This document shows positions 34,259 through 44,661 of a stretch of 64,000 nt of DNA, piece after piece. A model generated the notes under the pieces. The model was not told the DNA's origin. It was given only the letters and a program-made list of their open reading frames with translations, and made no database searches. How positions within the stretch are numbered: position 1 is the stretch's first letter; every line of letters starts with the position of its first letter. Source of the stretch: Carboxylicivirga sediminis (lineage in GTDB: Bacteria > Bacteroidota > Bacteroidia > Bacteroidales > Marinilabiliaceae); contig NZ_JAGTAR010000014.1 of the NCBI RefSeq assembly GCF_018156225.1, positions 32,001 to 96,000 on the forward strand, in the 5' to 3' direction. Position numbers and translations under genes: made by a program.

Positions 34259-37066
34259 ATGTATATGAGAGATAATTACCTAACTAAACTAATTAGCAGG
34301 GGCATCTTTTTGCTCTTTATGTTCCTTGTTTCCATTGGGCTAAAGGCACAGGTGGTTACCTCTGTACCTGCGATTCCCGTAGAATCAAAATCGGTTACCA
34401 TCACTTTTTATGCTGATAAAGGTAACCAGGGACTCATGGATTACACGGGCGATGTATATGCCCATACCGGTGTTATCACCAGCGAGAGCACCAGTGGCAG
34501 CGACTGGAAATACGCACCCACATGGGGTGATAACAGTGCCAAATACAAGATGACGCGCGTTTCGACCAATGTGTATACGCTTGAGATTACTCCTAACATT
34601 AGAGATTACTATGGCGTTACAGCCTCTGAAGTCATCAAGCAGATGGCATTTGTGTTTCGCAGTGCTGATAACTCTAAAGAAGGCAAAGATACAGGAAACA
34701 AAGATATTTTTGTGGATGTGTCGGATGAAGAACTGTCTGTCTCTATAACCAGTCCTGTTAATAACAGTATTCATGAAAGTGGCTCAACCGTGCAGGTGCA
34801 GGTCAATGCCTTATTAAATGATCAGCTGCAGTTAAGGGTTAATGGTGAATTGGTTGCCAGCACCACCGGTCAGGAACTGGTATATGACATCACCAATGTA
34901 ACGCTGGATCAGTATGTTTTGGAGGCGATAGCCAGTGATGCTACAAGTTTGATAAGCGCTACCACCAAATTCTTTGTAAAGGGAGAGGTGGTGAACGAGC
35001 CTTTACCTGTAGGATTGAAACGAGGCGTTAATGTAATTGATGCCAATACTGCAACAGTTGTTTTATTTGCCCCTAATAAAGAATATGTGTATCTGATGGG
35101 TGACTTTAATAATTGGGAGCCTTCTAATGCGGCCATGATGAAGAAAGATGGTGATTATTTCTGGTTAACAATTAGTGACTTGGTTGATACACGGGAGTAC
35201 GCTTATCAGTTTTGGATTGGTAGCGATTTGAAAGTGGCTGATCCTTATGCCAATAAAATACTTGATCCGTGGAATGATAAATACATTCCAGAGGATATCT
35301 ATCCCAACCTAAAAGCCTATCCCGAAGGAAAAACAGATGAGATAGTGAGTGTGTTTACAACAGCCGATCAGACTTTTATCTGGGAGGTAAATAATTTTGT
35401 AGCCCCATCGCCCGAAGAACTTGTGGTTTATGAAGTGTTGATTCGCGACTTTACCGATAACAAAGATATTAAGACCATAACCGATACGCTTTCTTACCTT
35501 AAGAGATTAGGGGTTAATGCCATTGAACTGATGCCGTTTAATGAGTTTGAAGGCAATGATAGCTGGGGGTACAATCCATCGTTTTATTTTGCTACCGATA
35601 AAGCCTATGGCACGGTGGAGGATTACAAAATCTTGATCGATGAGTGCCATAAGGCTGGTATTGCTGTTATTATGGATATGGTGTTGAACCATTCCTACGG
35701 GCAATCGCCTTTTGCAAGGATGTATCTGGGAGATAATGGCAAGCCCTTAAATAATCCTTGGTATAATACTGAGCATAACATGGCTGAACCGGCAGCTCAA
35801 TGGGGCTACGATTTCAATCACGAAAGCGTGCATACGCAGCAATTGGTTGACAGCATTTGTTCATATTGGATGGAAGAGTACAAGATTGATGGTTTCCGTT
35901 TTGATTTTACCAAAGGTTTTACCAATACCTCATATCCGGTTGGAGACTGGGCTAGTGCATATGATGCCTCCCGAATAGGGATTCTTAAGCGAATGGCTTC
36001 TGTAATCTGGTCAAAGAAGGAAGATGCAATTATAATATTTGAGCATCTCTCAGAGAATAGTGAAGAGAAGGAGCTGTCTAACCATGGCAATGGTATTCTG
36101 TTATGGGGCAATGCCAATCATGATTTTAATGAAGCTACAATGGGGTACCCTTCTGATTTATCATGGACATCTTATCAAAAAAGAGGATGGGGCAGACCAG
36201 GTATAGTTAACTATATGGAAAGCCATGATGAAGAGCGCATCATGTATAAAAATTTAGAGTATGGTAATAGCAGTGGTGACTATGATGTAACAGAACTGGC
36301 AACAGCATTAAAGCGTACCGAGGCCGCTGCAGTCATGCTTATGGCCATTCCTGGCCCAAAGATGATATGGCAGTTTGGTGAGTTAGGCTTTGAATTAAGT
36401 ATCAATCGCTGTACCGACGGAACAATCAGCAATGACTGCAGATTGGCTGCCAAGCCTCCCAAATGGGAATATCAAGACAGCGAAGAACGTATGCGCTTGT
36501 TTAAAGTGTACCAAAAGATGATTGAGTACAAAAAGAACGAGCCTGTTTTTGCAACCAACGAATTTGTGATGGATGTGGCCGGAGCAACAAAGCGCATTGA
36601 GCTAAATAGCAGTGGCAGCGATGTGCGTATTGCGGCCAATTTTGGTGTTGAAGCAGCGAGTGTGACACCTAATTTCAGTACAAAAGGAAAGTGGTACAAT
36701 GTATTTGTGCGTGATAGTATTGATGTGACAGATACACAAATGCAGGTGTACCTTCAGCCGGGCGAATATGTGATTTATAGCCAAAAGAAGCTCAGTGGCT
36801 TTGAACAACCCACTTCCATTGGGGATGATTTGAATAGTCTGACGCTGGGCGTGTCGCCAAATCCGTTTAAGGATAATGTTTCTATTAAGATTGATGAGTC
36901 TGAGGCTGAATACGAGTTATTCAGTTTAACAGGAGTTCTGGTGAAGAAGGGGCACCTAAACAGAGGGGCCGCAACACTTAGCTGGAGCGATTTGCCCAAG
37001 GGGCACTACCTATTGCGAATTAGAAGTAAAGGAAAAACCGAAGTCAGAAAATTGGTGAAGCAATAA
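34259..37066 (+). CDS. Secreted GH13 alpha-amylase with T9SS sorting domain
   Basis: 935-residue extracellular amylase/pullulanase-type enzyme. Signal peptide (LLFMFLVSIGLKAQ), N-terminal beta-sandwich region (about 30-145), an Ig-like segment (about 160-245), a CBM48-like module (about 250-345, VYLMGDFNNWEPSNAAM), then the GH13 barrel. All four regions are intact: DMVLNH (D473-H478), GFRFD with nucleophile D549, FEH with acid/base E595, and ESHDEE with D657. The last 75 residues (LGVSPNPFKDNVSI ... RKLVKQ) are a type A C-terminal sorting domain of type IX secretion. It presumably cuts starch outside the cell and feeds SusCDE. Confidence 0.93.
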   Translation: MYMRDNYLTKLISRGIFLLFMFLVSIGLKAQVVTSVPAIPVESKSVTITFYADKGNQGLMDYTGDVYAHTGVITSESTSGSDWKYAPTWGDNSAKYKMTRVSTNVYTLEITPNIRDYYGVTASEVIKQMAFVFRSADNSKEGKDTGNKDIFVDVSDEELSVSITSPVNNSIHESGSTVQVQVNALLNDQLQLRVNGELVASTTGQELVYDITNVTLDQYVLEAIASDATSLISATTKFFVKGEVVNEPLPVGLKRGVNVIDANTATVVLFAPNKEYVYLMGDFNNWEPSNAAMMKKDGDYFWLTISDLVDTREYAYQFWIGSDLKVADPYANKILDPWNDKYIPEDIYPNLKAYPEGKTDEIVSVFTTADQTFIWEVNNFVAPSPEELVVYEVLIRDFTDNKDIKTITDTLSYLKRLGVNAIELMPFNEFEGNDSWGYNPSFYFATDKAYGTVEDYKILIDECHKAGIAVIMDMVLNHSYGQSPFARMYLGDNGKPLNNPWYNTEHNMAEPAAQWGYDFNHESVHTQQLVDSICSYWMEEYKIDGFRFDFTKGFTNTSYPVGDWASAYDASRIGILKRMASVIWSKKEDAIIIFEHLSENSEEKELSNHGNGILLWGNANHDFNEATMGYPSDLSWTSYQKRGWGRPGIVNYMESHDEERIMYKNLEYGNSSGDYDVTELATALKRTEAAAVMLMAIPGPKMIWQFGELGFELSINRCTDGTISNDCRLAAKPPKWEYQDSEERMRLFKVYQKMIEYKKNEPVFATNEFVMDVAGATKRIELNSSGSDVRIAANFGVEAASVTPNFSTKGKWYNVFVRDSIDVTDTQMQVYLQPGEYVIYSQKKLSGFEQPTSIGDDLNSLTLGVSPNPFKDNVSIKIDESEAEYELFSLTGVLVKKGHLNRGAATLSWSDLPKGHYLLRIRSKGKTEVRKLVKQ

Positions 37067-37073
37067 AATACAG

Positions 37074-37114
37074 AAATGGCCTTAAGACGATATCTAAAGG
37101 CCATTTTTATTATT
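37074..37114. terminator. Bidirectional terminator between amylase and sugar transferase genes
   Basis: AAATGGCCTT and AAGGCCATTT form a 10-base stem with a 13-base loop; T-rich tails on both sides serve the two convergent genes. Confidence 0.85.
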
Positions 37115-37820
37115 TTCCTTCTGCTTTCATAAGTGTTCGCAGGGTATAAAAGAAAATCCTTATATCGAGCCGTAATGAGTATTTTCTCATATAAAATAAC
37201 TCTAGCTTAAGACGCTGCAGCATTTCAGTTTTATTCTCGGCATAACCAAACAGCACCTGACCCAGTGAAGTGATGCCAGGCTTCGTTTTAAGTAACTCTA
37301 CAAAAGCTGGCTCGTCTTTAATTAGTTGATTAATATAGTGTTGTCGCTCTGGTCGTGGGCCGATAACCGACATTTCTCCTTTAATAACGTTTATGAATTG
37401 AGGAAGTTCGTCAATGCGCCATTTACGAAGAAAACGACCAAATGGTGTAACTCTTTCATCTGTAGCTGAGGACAAGGCAGGTCCGTTTTTTTCGGCATCA
37501 TCATACATTGTTCTGAACTTAAGTATTTGGAAGGTCTGTCCATTTTCGCCAACACGTTCCTGCTTATAAATAAACGGCCCTGGCGATTCGTTCTTTATTT
37601 TCCAATAGATTATTGGTATAAAAGGTGATATGGCCAAAAGACCTATGAGTGACATGGTCACATCACTGCTTCGCTTGATGGCGTATTTTGTTTTATTCCA
37701 AACTGGTACAGGTACTAACCCTGAGCTTCGGTGCTCAAGAATTTGTCGATCCAGCTCTCGCTCGTAACTATATGTGTATCCTGGTGCAATTTGCATTATA
37801 CTCTCCCTGTCTTTCAACAT
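37110..37820 (-). CDS. Polyprenyl-phosphate sugar-phosphate transferase
   Basis: Initiating bacterial sugar transferase (WcaJ/PglC-like catalytic domain), about 236 residues with an ATG at 37820 (a TTG lies two codons upstream). One membrane segment (VTMSLIGLLAISPFIPIIYW), then catalytic motifs GPFIYKQERVGENGQTFQILKFRTM, RKWRIDELPQFINVIKGEMSVIGPRPE and KPGITSLGQVLFGY. It loads a sugar phosphate on undecaprenyl phosphate to begin a surface glycan. The short form lacks the N-terminal four-helix domain. No glycan cluster surrounds it. Confidence 0.9.
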   Translation of the reverse strand: MLKDRESIMQIAPGYTYSYERELDRQILEHRSSGLVPVPVWNKTKYAIKRSSDVTMSLIGLLAISPFIPIIYWKIKNESPGPFIYKQERVGENGQTFQILKFRTMYDDAEKNGPALSSATDERVTPFGRFLRKWRIDELPQFINVIKGEMSVIGPRPERQHYINQLIKDEPAFVELLKTKPGITSLGQVLFGYAENKTEMLQRLKLELFYMRKYSLRLDIRIFFYTLRTLMKAEGK

Positions 37821-38000
37821 TCCCAAATTGTTCTGCCTATAATAACGTTGGCATTTTTGTTTTATTATAGTACCATTTGATTTTACCAGTTTTAGTCAAT
37901 CGGGTTGCATTTTTTTTGAGGAGTATCAAATTTTATAATGTAAAAAGCCTCTTTATGTATATAGAAGTAGAATCCGAATAAATGCATTATTTTTGGCGCC

Positions 38001-38651
38001 ATGATGCGTAAAGATTCATTCCGACATATAGGCATGCGAACAAGACTGGTTGAGGAGTTGCGCCGCAAGAGAATTACCGATGAACGAGTTTTAGAGGCTA
38101 TTGGCCGGGTGCCAAGACATCTGTTTCTCGAAAGCAGTTTTATAAAATTTGCCTATCAGGATAAGGCCTTTCCTATTGGAGCAGGGCAAACAATTTCTCA
38201 GCCTTACACCGTAGCATTGCAATCACAGCTATTAGAAGTCAAGGCTGGCGAAAAGATATTGGAAGTTGGCACTGGTTCAGGCTACCAAGCAGCCGTATTA
38301 ATCGAAATGGGGGTGAAACTGTTTTCTATTGAACGACAGGGTGAACTTTATCAGCGCTCTGTGCGTTTGCTCAGGGAACTGGGGTATCAGGGCCGGTTTT
38401 ATTTAGGTGATGGTTACGAAGGCTTAGCGGCTCAGGCGCCTTTCGATAAAATAATAATAACGGCCGGTGCGCCCGTAATTCCGAGAAACCTGCTGATGCA
38501 ATTAAAAGTTGGCGGGATGATGGTAATTCCTTTTGGTGACAAAAAGCAGGTGTTGATGCGCATTATCCGAATCAATGAGGATGAATTTGAGCAAGAGGAA
38601 ATTGAAGAGTGTGCTTTTGTGCCCATGCTCAATGGAGTAGTTGGCAAATAA
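38001..38651 (+). CDS. pcm: Protein-L-isoaspartate O-methyltransferase
   Basis: Repairs isoaspartyl residues in aged proteins using S-adenosylmethionine. 216 residues. Family motifs: VPRHLFLE, AFPIGAGQTISQPYTVALQSQLL before motif I, the SAM-binding ILEVGTGSGYQAAVL (about 87-101), FYLGDGYEG, and the C-terminal LLMQLKVGGMMVIPFG. First gene of a plus-strand pair with the MBL hydrolase (30-base gap). The start follows a divergent 180-base AT-rich region. Confidence 0.94.
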   Translation: MMRKDSFRHIGMRTRLVEELRRKRITDERVLEAIGRVPRHLFLESSFIKFAYQDKAFPIGAGQTISQPYTVALQSQLLEVKAGEKILEVGTGSGYQAAVLIEMGVKLFSIERQGELYQRSVRLLRELGYQGRFYLGDGYEGLAAQAPFDKIIITAGAPVIPRNLLMQLKVGGMMVIPFGDKKQVLMRIIRINEDEFEQEEIEECAFVPMLNGVVGK

Positions 38652-38681
38652 AATTGTAATAAGAGCTAAAGACTATTTTAA

Positions 38682-39323
38682 ATGATACATGTAGATATTA
38701 TACCCATTAATCCTTGGCAGGAAAACACCTATATTCTGTCGGATGAAACAAAGGAATGTGTTATTATTGATCCGGGCTGTTTATCGGCTGAAGAACGCGA
38801 TGCAGTAGCCCGTTTTATTGAACAGAAGGGCTACCAACCTGTGCGATTACTGCAAACACATATGCACCTCGACCATGTCTTTGGTAGTAAATTTATTGCT
38901 GACAAATACAACCTCAAGCTGGAAGCCCATAAAGATGATGAATTCTGGGGTGAACAAACGGTTGAGTATGCAGCTAATTTTGGGATGGAGTTAGATGCTA
39001 ATCCACCCGCCATCGGCAACTATTTAAACGAAGGTGATAAAGTTACTTTTGGAAGTTCATCACTGGAGGTAATTCATGTGCCAGGTCATTCACCTGGAGG
39101 TATTGTTTTTTACAGCAAAGAGGATAAGATAGCCATTGTGGGAGATGTGCTGTTTCGTGAAAGCATCGGCAGGGCAGATTTGCCTGGCGGTGATTTCGAA
39201 ACGCTGGTATCAAATATTAAAAACAAGCTGTTGGTGCTGGATGATGAGGTGAAGGTATACCCCGGTCATGGGCCTGCATCAACCATAGGGCACGAAAGAA
39301 CCAGTAATCCCTTTTTAACTTAG
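38682..39323 (+). CDS. MBL-fold metallo-hydrolase (glyoxalase II-like)
   Basis: 213-residue binuclear metal hydrolase. Metal ligands are visible in THMHLDHVFGS (HxHxDH), IHVPGHSPGG, GDVLF and YPGHGPAST. The size and order match the short glyoxalase II/YcbL-like group acting on thioesters or related esters; no sulfurtransferase domain. It begins 30 bases after pcm and is followed by a terminator. Confidence 0.9.
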   Translation: MIHVDIIPINPWQENTYILSDETKECVIIDPGCLSAEERDAVARFIEQKGYQPVRLLQTHMHLDHVFGSKFIADKYNLKLEAHKDDEFWGEQTVEYAANFGMELDANPPAIGNYLNEGDKVTFGSSSLEVIHVPGHSPGGIVFYSKEDKIAIVGDVLFRESIGRADLPGGDFETLVSNIKNKLLVLDDEVKVYPGHGPASTIGHERTSNPFLT

Positions 39324-39331
39324 TAAAGCAT

Positions 39332-39370
39332 AAAGCTCTTTCCCTTTATTGGAGAAGGAGCTTTTTTTTA
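39332..39370 (+). terminator. Intrinsic terminator after the MBL hydrolase
   Basis: AAAGCTC pairs with GAGCTTT, with additional CTTTCC/GGAGAAG pairing inside, and ends in a T run. Confidence 0.8.
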
Positions 39371-39485
39371 TTGATAATTATTTTCTATTAACCAAGCAAA
39401 TATCATTGTCTTTTCGAGTTTTTATTAATCAATTTGAATCTTCAAATTATACCAAAAAGTAAATCGATAACATAAACGCAAGCAT

Positions 39486-42356
39486 ATGGGAACCGATAAG
39501 TTTGTCTCTCGTCACATTGGTCCTAGGGATCATGAGATAGACACCATGCTAAAAACTGTTGGCGCATCAAGCCTGGATGAGCTGATTGAACAAACTGTAC
39601 CGTCCTCTATCCGATTGGAAAAACCATTGAATATTGGTAAAGGGTTGACTGAGCGTCAGTATTTTAGAAAGATACACGACATTGCTCAGCAAAACAAGGT
39701 ATACAATACCTACATTGGTATGGGGTATTACGATGTTATTACGCCAGCCGTTATTCAGCGCAATGTATTGGAGAATCCGGTGTGGTATACATCCTATACA
39801 CCTTACCAGGCGGAGATTTCTCAAGGCCGTTTGGAAGCATTATTAAACTTCCAGACTGTTGTAACTGAGATGACTGGTATGGAGTTGGCCAATGCGTCTT
39901 TACTGGATGAGGCTACTGCTGCTGCCGAAGCCATGATTATGCTTTTTAACTCAAGAAGCCGCAAGCAAGCTAAAGCCGGTGTGAATGTGCTTTTTGCAGA
40001 CGAAAATATGTGGCCTCAAACAAAAGAGGTACTTATCACCCGTGCCAAGCCACTGGGTATTGAACTGCAGTTTGGTGATATTCATGCATTCGAGTGTAAT
40101 GATAAGGTATTTGGGGTGATGGTGCAGTATCCTAACTCCAACGGTACTGTTGAATGTTACAAAGCGCTTACCGAAAAAGTTCATGCCAATGATTGCCGTA
40201 TTGCCGTTGCTGCTGACTTAATGTCCTTAGCATTATTGACGCCTCCGGGAGAATGGGGAGCTGATATTGTATTTGGTACTACTCAGCGCTTTGGTATTCC
40301 AATGGGGTATGGTGGACCGCATGCTGCCTTTTTCGCCACTAAAGAAGAGTTAAAGCGTCAGTTACCAGGTCGTATCATTGGTATTACCAAAGATGTGAAT
40401 GGCAAGCGTGCCTTGCGTATGGCCCTTCAAACGCGCGAGCAACACATTAAACGTGAGCGAGCAACATCAAATATCTGTACTGCCCAGGCTTTATTGGCTA
40501 CTATGGCAGGGTTCTATGCTGTGTATCATGGCGAGGAAGGTATAAAGCGCATTGCTGAGCGTATTCATTCAATTGCGTTCCAAATCACACGTGAAGTTGA
40601 GAAGTTGGGCTATAAGCAGTTGAATGCTGATTATTTTGATACTATTCGCTTTGAATTGCCAGAAGGCGTGAAAGTGGAAGATATTGAGCGTTTCAGCCTT
40701 GATTTGGAGATGAACTTCCGCTATTTCGAAGATGGTCAGGTAGGCATCAGTATTGATGAAACAACCAACCTGTTTGACTTGAACTGGATCGTAGAAGTAT
40801 TTGCCAAAGCGGCTGGTAAGGATGTACCTGTCATTGGTGATTTTAGTGAAGATTTGGCTGTAAAGCCTGAACTGGCACGTACAAGCTCGTTCCTGACACA
40901 AGATATTTTTAAAAAATACCGCTCAGAAGCTGAAATGGTGCGTTACATCAAAAAGCTGGAGCGTCGTGATATTTCATTAACGCATTCGATGATTTCATTG
41001 GGTTCTTGTACCATGAAACTGAATGCATCGACTGAAATGTTCCCATTGAGCTGGATTGAGTTTAATGGACTACACCCATTCATCCCAACTAATCAGGCAT
41101 TGGGTTACCACATGATGATGGATGAGCTGCGCAGCGATCTGTCAGAAATTACTGGTTTTGCTGATGTAAGCTTGCAGCCTAATTCAGGTGCTGCTGGCGA
41201 ATATGCTGGTTTGATGGTAATTCAGGCTTACCACGAAAGCCGTGGCGAAGGACATCGTAATGTGTCTATCATCCCAGCATCGGCACACGGTACCAACCCT
41301 GCCAGCGCGGTAATGGCCGGCATGAAAGTAGTGGTGGTTAAATGCGATGATAAGGGCAACATTGATGTGGATGACTTGCGTGCCAAAGCTGAAGAGCACA
41401 AAGATAATCTGTCGAACCTGATGGTGACTTATCCATCTACACATGGTGTGTTTGAAGAGTCTATCATCGAAGTATGTCAGATTATTCACGATAACGGTGG
41501 TCAGGTATACATGGATGGTGCCAATATGAATGCACAGGTTGGTTTGACCAGCCCCGGACACATTGGTGCCGACGTATGTCACCTGAACCTTCATAAAACA
41601 TTTGCCATCCCTCACGGTGGTGGTGGACCTGGTGTTGGCCCGATTGGAGTAGCCAAGCACTTGGTAGAGTTCCTGCCAAAGCATCCGGTAGTTGACAATG
41701 GACGTAAGGGTATTACAGCTGTTGCAGCAGCACCTTGGGGAAGTGCCAGTGTGTTGCCTATTACCTATGGATACATCAAAATGCTTGGTGGTGAAGGCTT
41801 AACGGAATCAACCAAAATGGCTATTTTGAATGCTAACTATATGGCATCTCAGCTGAAAGATGATTATGGCATTCTTTACACCGGTAAAAATGGTCGTGTT
41901 GCGCACGAAATGATTCTGGAGTGCCGTCATTTTAAAGCAGAGTCTGGTATTACCGAAACTGATATTGCCAAGCGATTGATGGACTATGGTTTCCACGCAC
42001 CAACCTTATCATTCCCGGTATATGGTACCTTGATGGTAGAACCAACCGAAAGTGAGTCGCTTCAGGAATTGGACCGCTTTATAGCTGCTATGAAATCGAT
42101 TTATGCAGAAATTAAAGAGGTGGAGAATGGAACGGCTGATAAGGAGGATAACGTGCTGAAAAATGCACCACACCCGGCTTACAAAGTAGTGGCTGATGAA
42201 TGGAATCACTCATATGGTCGCGAAAAGGCAGCCTATCCGTTACCATTTATCCGCGAGAATAAATTCTGGATTGATGTGGCGCGCGTAGACGATGCCTATG
42301 GTGACCGTAACCTGGTTTGTGCCTGTGAGCCAATCGAGAGCTACATGGAAGACTAA
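39486..42356 (+). CDS. gcvP: Glycine dehydrogenase (decarboxylating), P protein
   Basis: PLP enzyme of the glycine cleavage system that decarboxylates glycine and passes the aminomethyl group to lipoylated H protein. 956 residues, the full fused form. N-terminal half: [52 protein letters not shown]. The PLP lysine is K704 in [15 protein letters not shown], preceded by [10 protein letters not shown]. It stands alone between two terminators; gcvT and gcvH are not in the window. Confidence 0.96.
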   Translation: MGTDKFVSRHIGPRDHEIDTMLKTVGASSLDELIEQTVPSSIRLEKPLNIGKGLTERQYFRKIHDIAQQNKVYNTYIGMGYYDVITPAVIQRNVLENPVWYTSYTPYQAEISQGRLEALLNFQTVVTEMTGMELANASLLDEATAAAEAMIMLFNSRSRKQAKAGVNVLFADENMWPQTKEVLITRAKPLGIELQFGDIHAFECNDKVFGVMVQYPNSNGTVECYKALTEKVHANDCRIAVAADLMSLALLTPPGEWGADIVFGTTQRFGIPMGYGGPHAAFFATKEELKRQLPGRIIGITKDVNGKRALRMALQTREQHIKRERATSNICTAQALLATMAGFYAVYHGEEGIKRIAERIHSIAFQITREVEKLGYKQLNADYFDTIRFELPEGVKVEDIERFSLDLEMNFRYFEDGQVGISIDETTNLFDLNWIVEVFAKAAGKDVPVIGDFSEDLAVKPELARTSSFLTQDIFKKYRSEAEMVRYIKKLERRDISLTHSMISLGSCTMKLNASTEMFPLSWIEFNGLHPFIPTNQALGYHMMMDELRSDLSEITGFADVSLQPNSGAAGEYAGLMVIQAYHESRGEGHRNVSIIPASAHGTNPASAVMAGMKVVVVKCDDKGNIDVDDLRAKAEEHKDNLSNLMVTYPSTHGVFEESIIEVCQIIHDNGGQVYMDGANMNAQVGLTSPGHIGADVCHLNLHKTFAIPHGGGGPGVGPIGVAKHLVEFLPKHPVVDNGRKGITAVAAAPWGSASVLPITYGYIKMLGGEGLTESTKMAILNANYMASQLKDDYGILYTGKNGRVAHEMILECRHFKAESGITETDIAKRLMDYGFHAPTLSFPVYGTLMVEPTESESLQELDRFIAAMKSIYAEIKEVENGTADKEDNVLKNAPHPAYKVVADEWNHSYGREKAAYPLPFIRENKFWIDVARVDDAYGDRNLVCACEPIESYMED

Positions 42357-42378
42357 TTAATAGTTTATTGATACTAAT

Positions 42379-42416
42379 AAAGCCTGGTATTTCGTCAAGA
42401 TTTACCAGGCTTTTTT
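42379..42416 (+). terminator. Intrinsic terminator after gcvP
   Basis: AAAGCCTGGTA and TACCAGGCTTT form an 11-base stem with a 13-base loop and a T tail. Confidence 0.9.
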
Positions 42417-42481
42417 ATGTTGTTCTGCAGAAACTTTTAGCCGAGGTATGCGTAGTAAAAAGGGTGTTAATAAAAATATAA

Positions 42482-43498
42482 ATGATGAAGAATATTTGCT
42501 TATTGTTATTAGTAATGCTGCCTATAACGTTATTAGGGCAGGAGATGCCAAAGGTAGCCAGTGTTAATCAGTCGTTCGATAATATAACCTCTGTATCGGT
42601 TATTGGTGAATTTTGTAAGGTAGACATTAAAGAGGGCGCAAAACTTGTAGTGACGGCTGAGTTGCAAGCCGCCAAAGAAATGGAAGGCTACGCTGTTATG
42701 TGTTCAGAGGAAGCAGGTGTTCTGAAGGTGGAGGTTCAAAAGCCGGCATCCGGTTGGACTTCACACAGTGGTTTTGTTAATCTAGTCGTTCCGGCTGGTA
42801 TAAAGCTGGATGTACAAACCACATCGGGTTATATTTCACTTGAAGGATTGTCAGGTGCAGATGTGCTGGCTCAGTCAAAATCGGGTAAAATACAGGCTAA
42901 TAATATTAAAGCAAACCTCACGCTTAAGACCAGTTCCGCCTCGGTGAAAGCCGAGAATATTACAGGCCAGCTTAATATTTCCACCAAAGGAGGTGCGCAT
43001 GTCGCCCGTAATGTAGAAGGTGCAGTTTCGTTATATTCAAGCAGTGGTGAGATGATCATAGAGAACATTAATGGCGCATTGAAAACCGAATCTACTGATG
43101 GCGCCCAAACCATTAAAGAGGTCAAGGGTGATGTGTATCTGAAAACAAAATCAGGAGCCATGAAGCTTTCAAATGCCGAAGGAAAAATTGGCTCATTATC
43201 AGTGTCGGGAACCTTAAACCTGTTTGATGTAACTGGTGTGTTTAACCTTGTGGCCACTAAAGGCTCTATCATAGGCAGCCGGGTAAAGCTAACTGAATCA
43301 TCTTCGTTTAATACCACAGAGGGAAAAATCAAGATGAAGTTCATCAATCCACAAGAGCAGTTTACCTTTGCCTGTCAGTCGGAGCATGCATACATAGTGG
43401 CCTATGGTAAGTCGAAGAAGAAGAAACTAAAAATGGGAGAAGGACCGATTGTAATTACGGCAATAAGTACAACCGGCGCCATGAATTTTAATAAATAA
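42482..43498 (+). CDS. Secreted DUF4097-like beta-helix protein
   Basis: 338 residues with a signal peptide (LLLLVMLPITLLGQ). The mature chain is a run of short beta-strand repeats, about 20 residues each, rich in Ser/Gly/Lys (SKSGKIQANNIKANLTLKTS, SSSGEMIIENINGALKTEST, KTKSGAMKLSNAEGKIGSLS), as in DUF4097/putative auto-transporter adhesin head domains. Predicted right-handed beta structure; envelope localisation. Function unknown. The C terminus is basic (GKSKKKKLKMG). Followed by the first copy of a duplicated terminator. Confidence 0.83.
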   Translation: MMKNICLLLLVMLPITLLGQEMPKVASVNQSFDNITSVSVIGEFCKVDIKEGAKLVVTAELQAAKEMEGYAVMCSEEAGVLKVEVQKPASGWTSHSGFVNLVVPAGIKLDVQTTSGYISLEGLSGADVLAQSKSGKIQANNIKANLTLKTSSASVKAENITGQLNISTKGGAHVARNVEGAVSLYSSSGEMIIENINGALKTESTDGAQTIKEVKGDVYLKTKSGAMKLSNAEGKIGSLSVSGTLNLFDVTGVFNLVATKGSIIGSRVKLTESSSFNTTEGKIKMKFINPQEQFTFACQSEHAYIVAYGKSKKKKLKMGEGPIVITAISTTGAMNFNK

Positions 43499-43519
43499 GC
43501 ACTAAATAATAGCTAGTAC

Positions 43520-43548
43520 AAAGCCTCGCAAACGCGGGGCTTTTTTTT
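43520..43548 (+). terminator. Intrinsic terminator, copy 1 of a duplicated sequence
   Basis: AAAGCCTCGC, loop AAAC, GCGGGGCTTT and a T run. The same 26 or so bases recur at 49231. It closes the DUF4097-like gene. Confidence 0.9.
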
Positions 43549-43741
43549 GCTAAATAATAGAATGGGGAATTTATGACAAACGGGCAATAATTGTTGATGA
43601 ATATTATTATTGGATTGATAAGTGACTGATAGTATGTGGTGTAGTGTAGGTTATTTCTTGAAATGCTTCTTTTTTATTCATAATTTGGGCTTTGAGAATC
43701 AGTGCTTTAAGGAATAAGAATCTTCTTTAAGTTTAATTGCT

Positions 43742-44464
43742 ATGGATTTGCCCAACGCGAGTCAGTTAGCGTGTTGTAATTTTGACAAAATCGGTTCAAA
43801 GAACTCCTATGTTTTTGGTAAGTTCATTGATTGGTTTGTTCAAAATAGCACCTTGATGAAAATCTTGCCTGAAGAGGATAAACTTGGCATATTTATCTAC
43901 TCCAAGGAGAAGGATAGAATTGTATGTGCCAATCATCAATTTCTTCAAACCTATCAAATATCTATTGAAAGGCTTAATAACTCAGCTATCAGGCGATTGA
44001 TTTTTATGAAACTACATAAAGATGATGCCCGTTATATTCGTTTTCTAGAGTGGAATGCTTCACAAAATAAACACTCTAAACCAATCAACAGGGTGGTGAG
44101 ATTGCGACAAAAGGACCAATCTTACAAACCCCTTCACTTGTTGGTTTTTAGTGTTGCTAATATCGACAGAAACTTATCAGATTACCGTTTAGGTATTGTG
44201 ATTAATGTGCCTGAATTCTGGAGTGAGCAAGAAACAGAAGATCCCCACTGGGGCACATATCGCGATAAAACGAAACGCTTGTCAAAACGCGAAAAAGAAA
44301 TTGTAGAATTAATTGTAGATGGTGCTACCGATAAAGAGATTGGCAATTACTTAAATATCAGTCCTCATACTGCTCAGCGGCACCGTAAGAATATTCTTAA
44401 GAAGCTGGAGTTTAAAAATACGGCTAAATTAGCATTCATCATCGGAAAGTATCGATTAGTCTAA
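43742..44464 (+). CDS. PAS-like / LuxR-HTH regulator 1 of the lipoprotein island
   Basis: 240-residue cytoplasmic regulator. The N-terminal half (about 40-155) is a PAS-like fold: LGIFIYSKEKDRIVCANHQF, RRLIFMKLHKDDARYI. The C-terminal 60 residues are a LuxR/NarL helix-turn-helix: LSKREKEIVELIVDGATDKE, then recognition helix SPHTAQRHRKNILKKL. There is no receiver domain, kinase partner or membrane helix nearby, so it may sense a small molecule directly. It is paralogous to the gene at 49650. A NarL-like inverted repeat lies 30 bases after its stop codon, in front of the first lipoprotein gene. Confidence 0.85.
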   Translation: MDLPNASQLACCNFDKIGSKNSYVFGKFIDWFVQNSTLMKILPEEDKLGIFIYSKEKDRIVCANHQFLQTYQISIERLNNSAIRRLIFMKLHKDDARYIRFLEWNASQNKHSKPINRVVRLRQKDQSYKPLHLLVFSVANIDRNLSDYRLGIVINVPEFWSEQETEDPHWGTYRDKTKRLSKREKEIVELIVDGATDKEIGNYLNISPHTAQRHRKNILKKLEFKNTAKLAFIIGKYRLV

Positions 44465-44494
44465 AATTCGATTCCCCTTATTGACTTTCAGATT

Positions 44495-44542
44495 TACCCC
44501 TTTATGGGTATTGAGCTCGAATAAAAGCCCTCATAATTTTAC
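44495..44542 (+). promoter_or_regulatory. NarL-type operator plus promoter of lipoprotein operon A-B-C
   Basis: TACCCCTTTATGGGTA (44495-44510) is a 7-2-7 inverted repeat that fits the NarL consensus TACYYMT-nn-AKRRGTA at all defined positions. TTGA (44511-44514) abuts it as a -33 element; TAATTTTAC (44534-44542) is the -7 element. The same arrangement and spacing recur at 50392. Confidence 0.78.
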
Positions 44543-44661
44543 AGTCTCAAAATAATATGTACCTGACAAGGAGTGTATTAGTGAGGTGGTTGATTGATAG
44601 AAATGGGTTACCTAACCTGTATTTACAATCAAACCAAATAGAACTTTTAACCAACTTAATA

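Noticed and set aside
41184-41684. 166-residue open frame antisense to gcvP
   Set aside because: It lies wholly inside a well-supported gcvP, has no family features and reflects codon bias of the sense gene.
42871-43347. 158-residue frame opposite the DUF4097-like gene
   Set aside because: Shadow of a repetitive beta-strand gene; composition mirrors the sense repeats.
44557-44661. N-terminal extension of lipoprotein A
   Set aside because: It would bury the lipobox 53 residues in, and the predicted transcription start lies only about 10 bases before that ATG.
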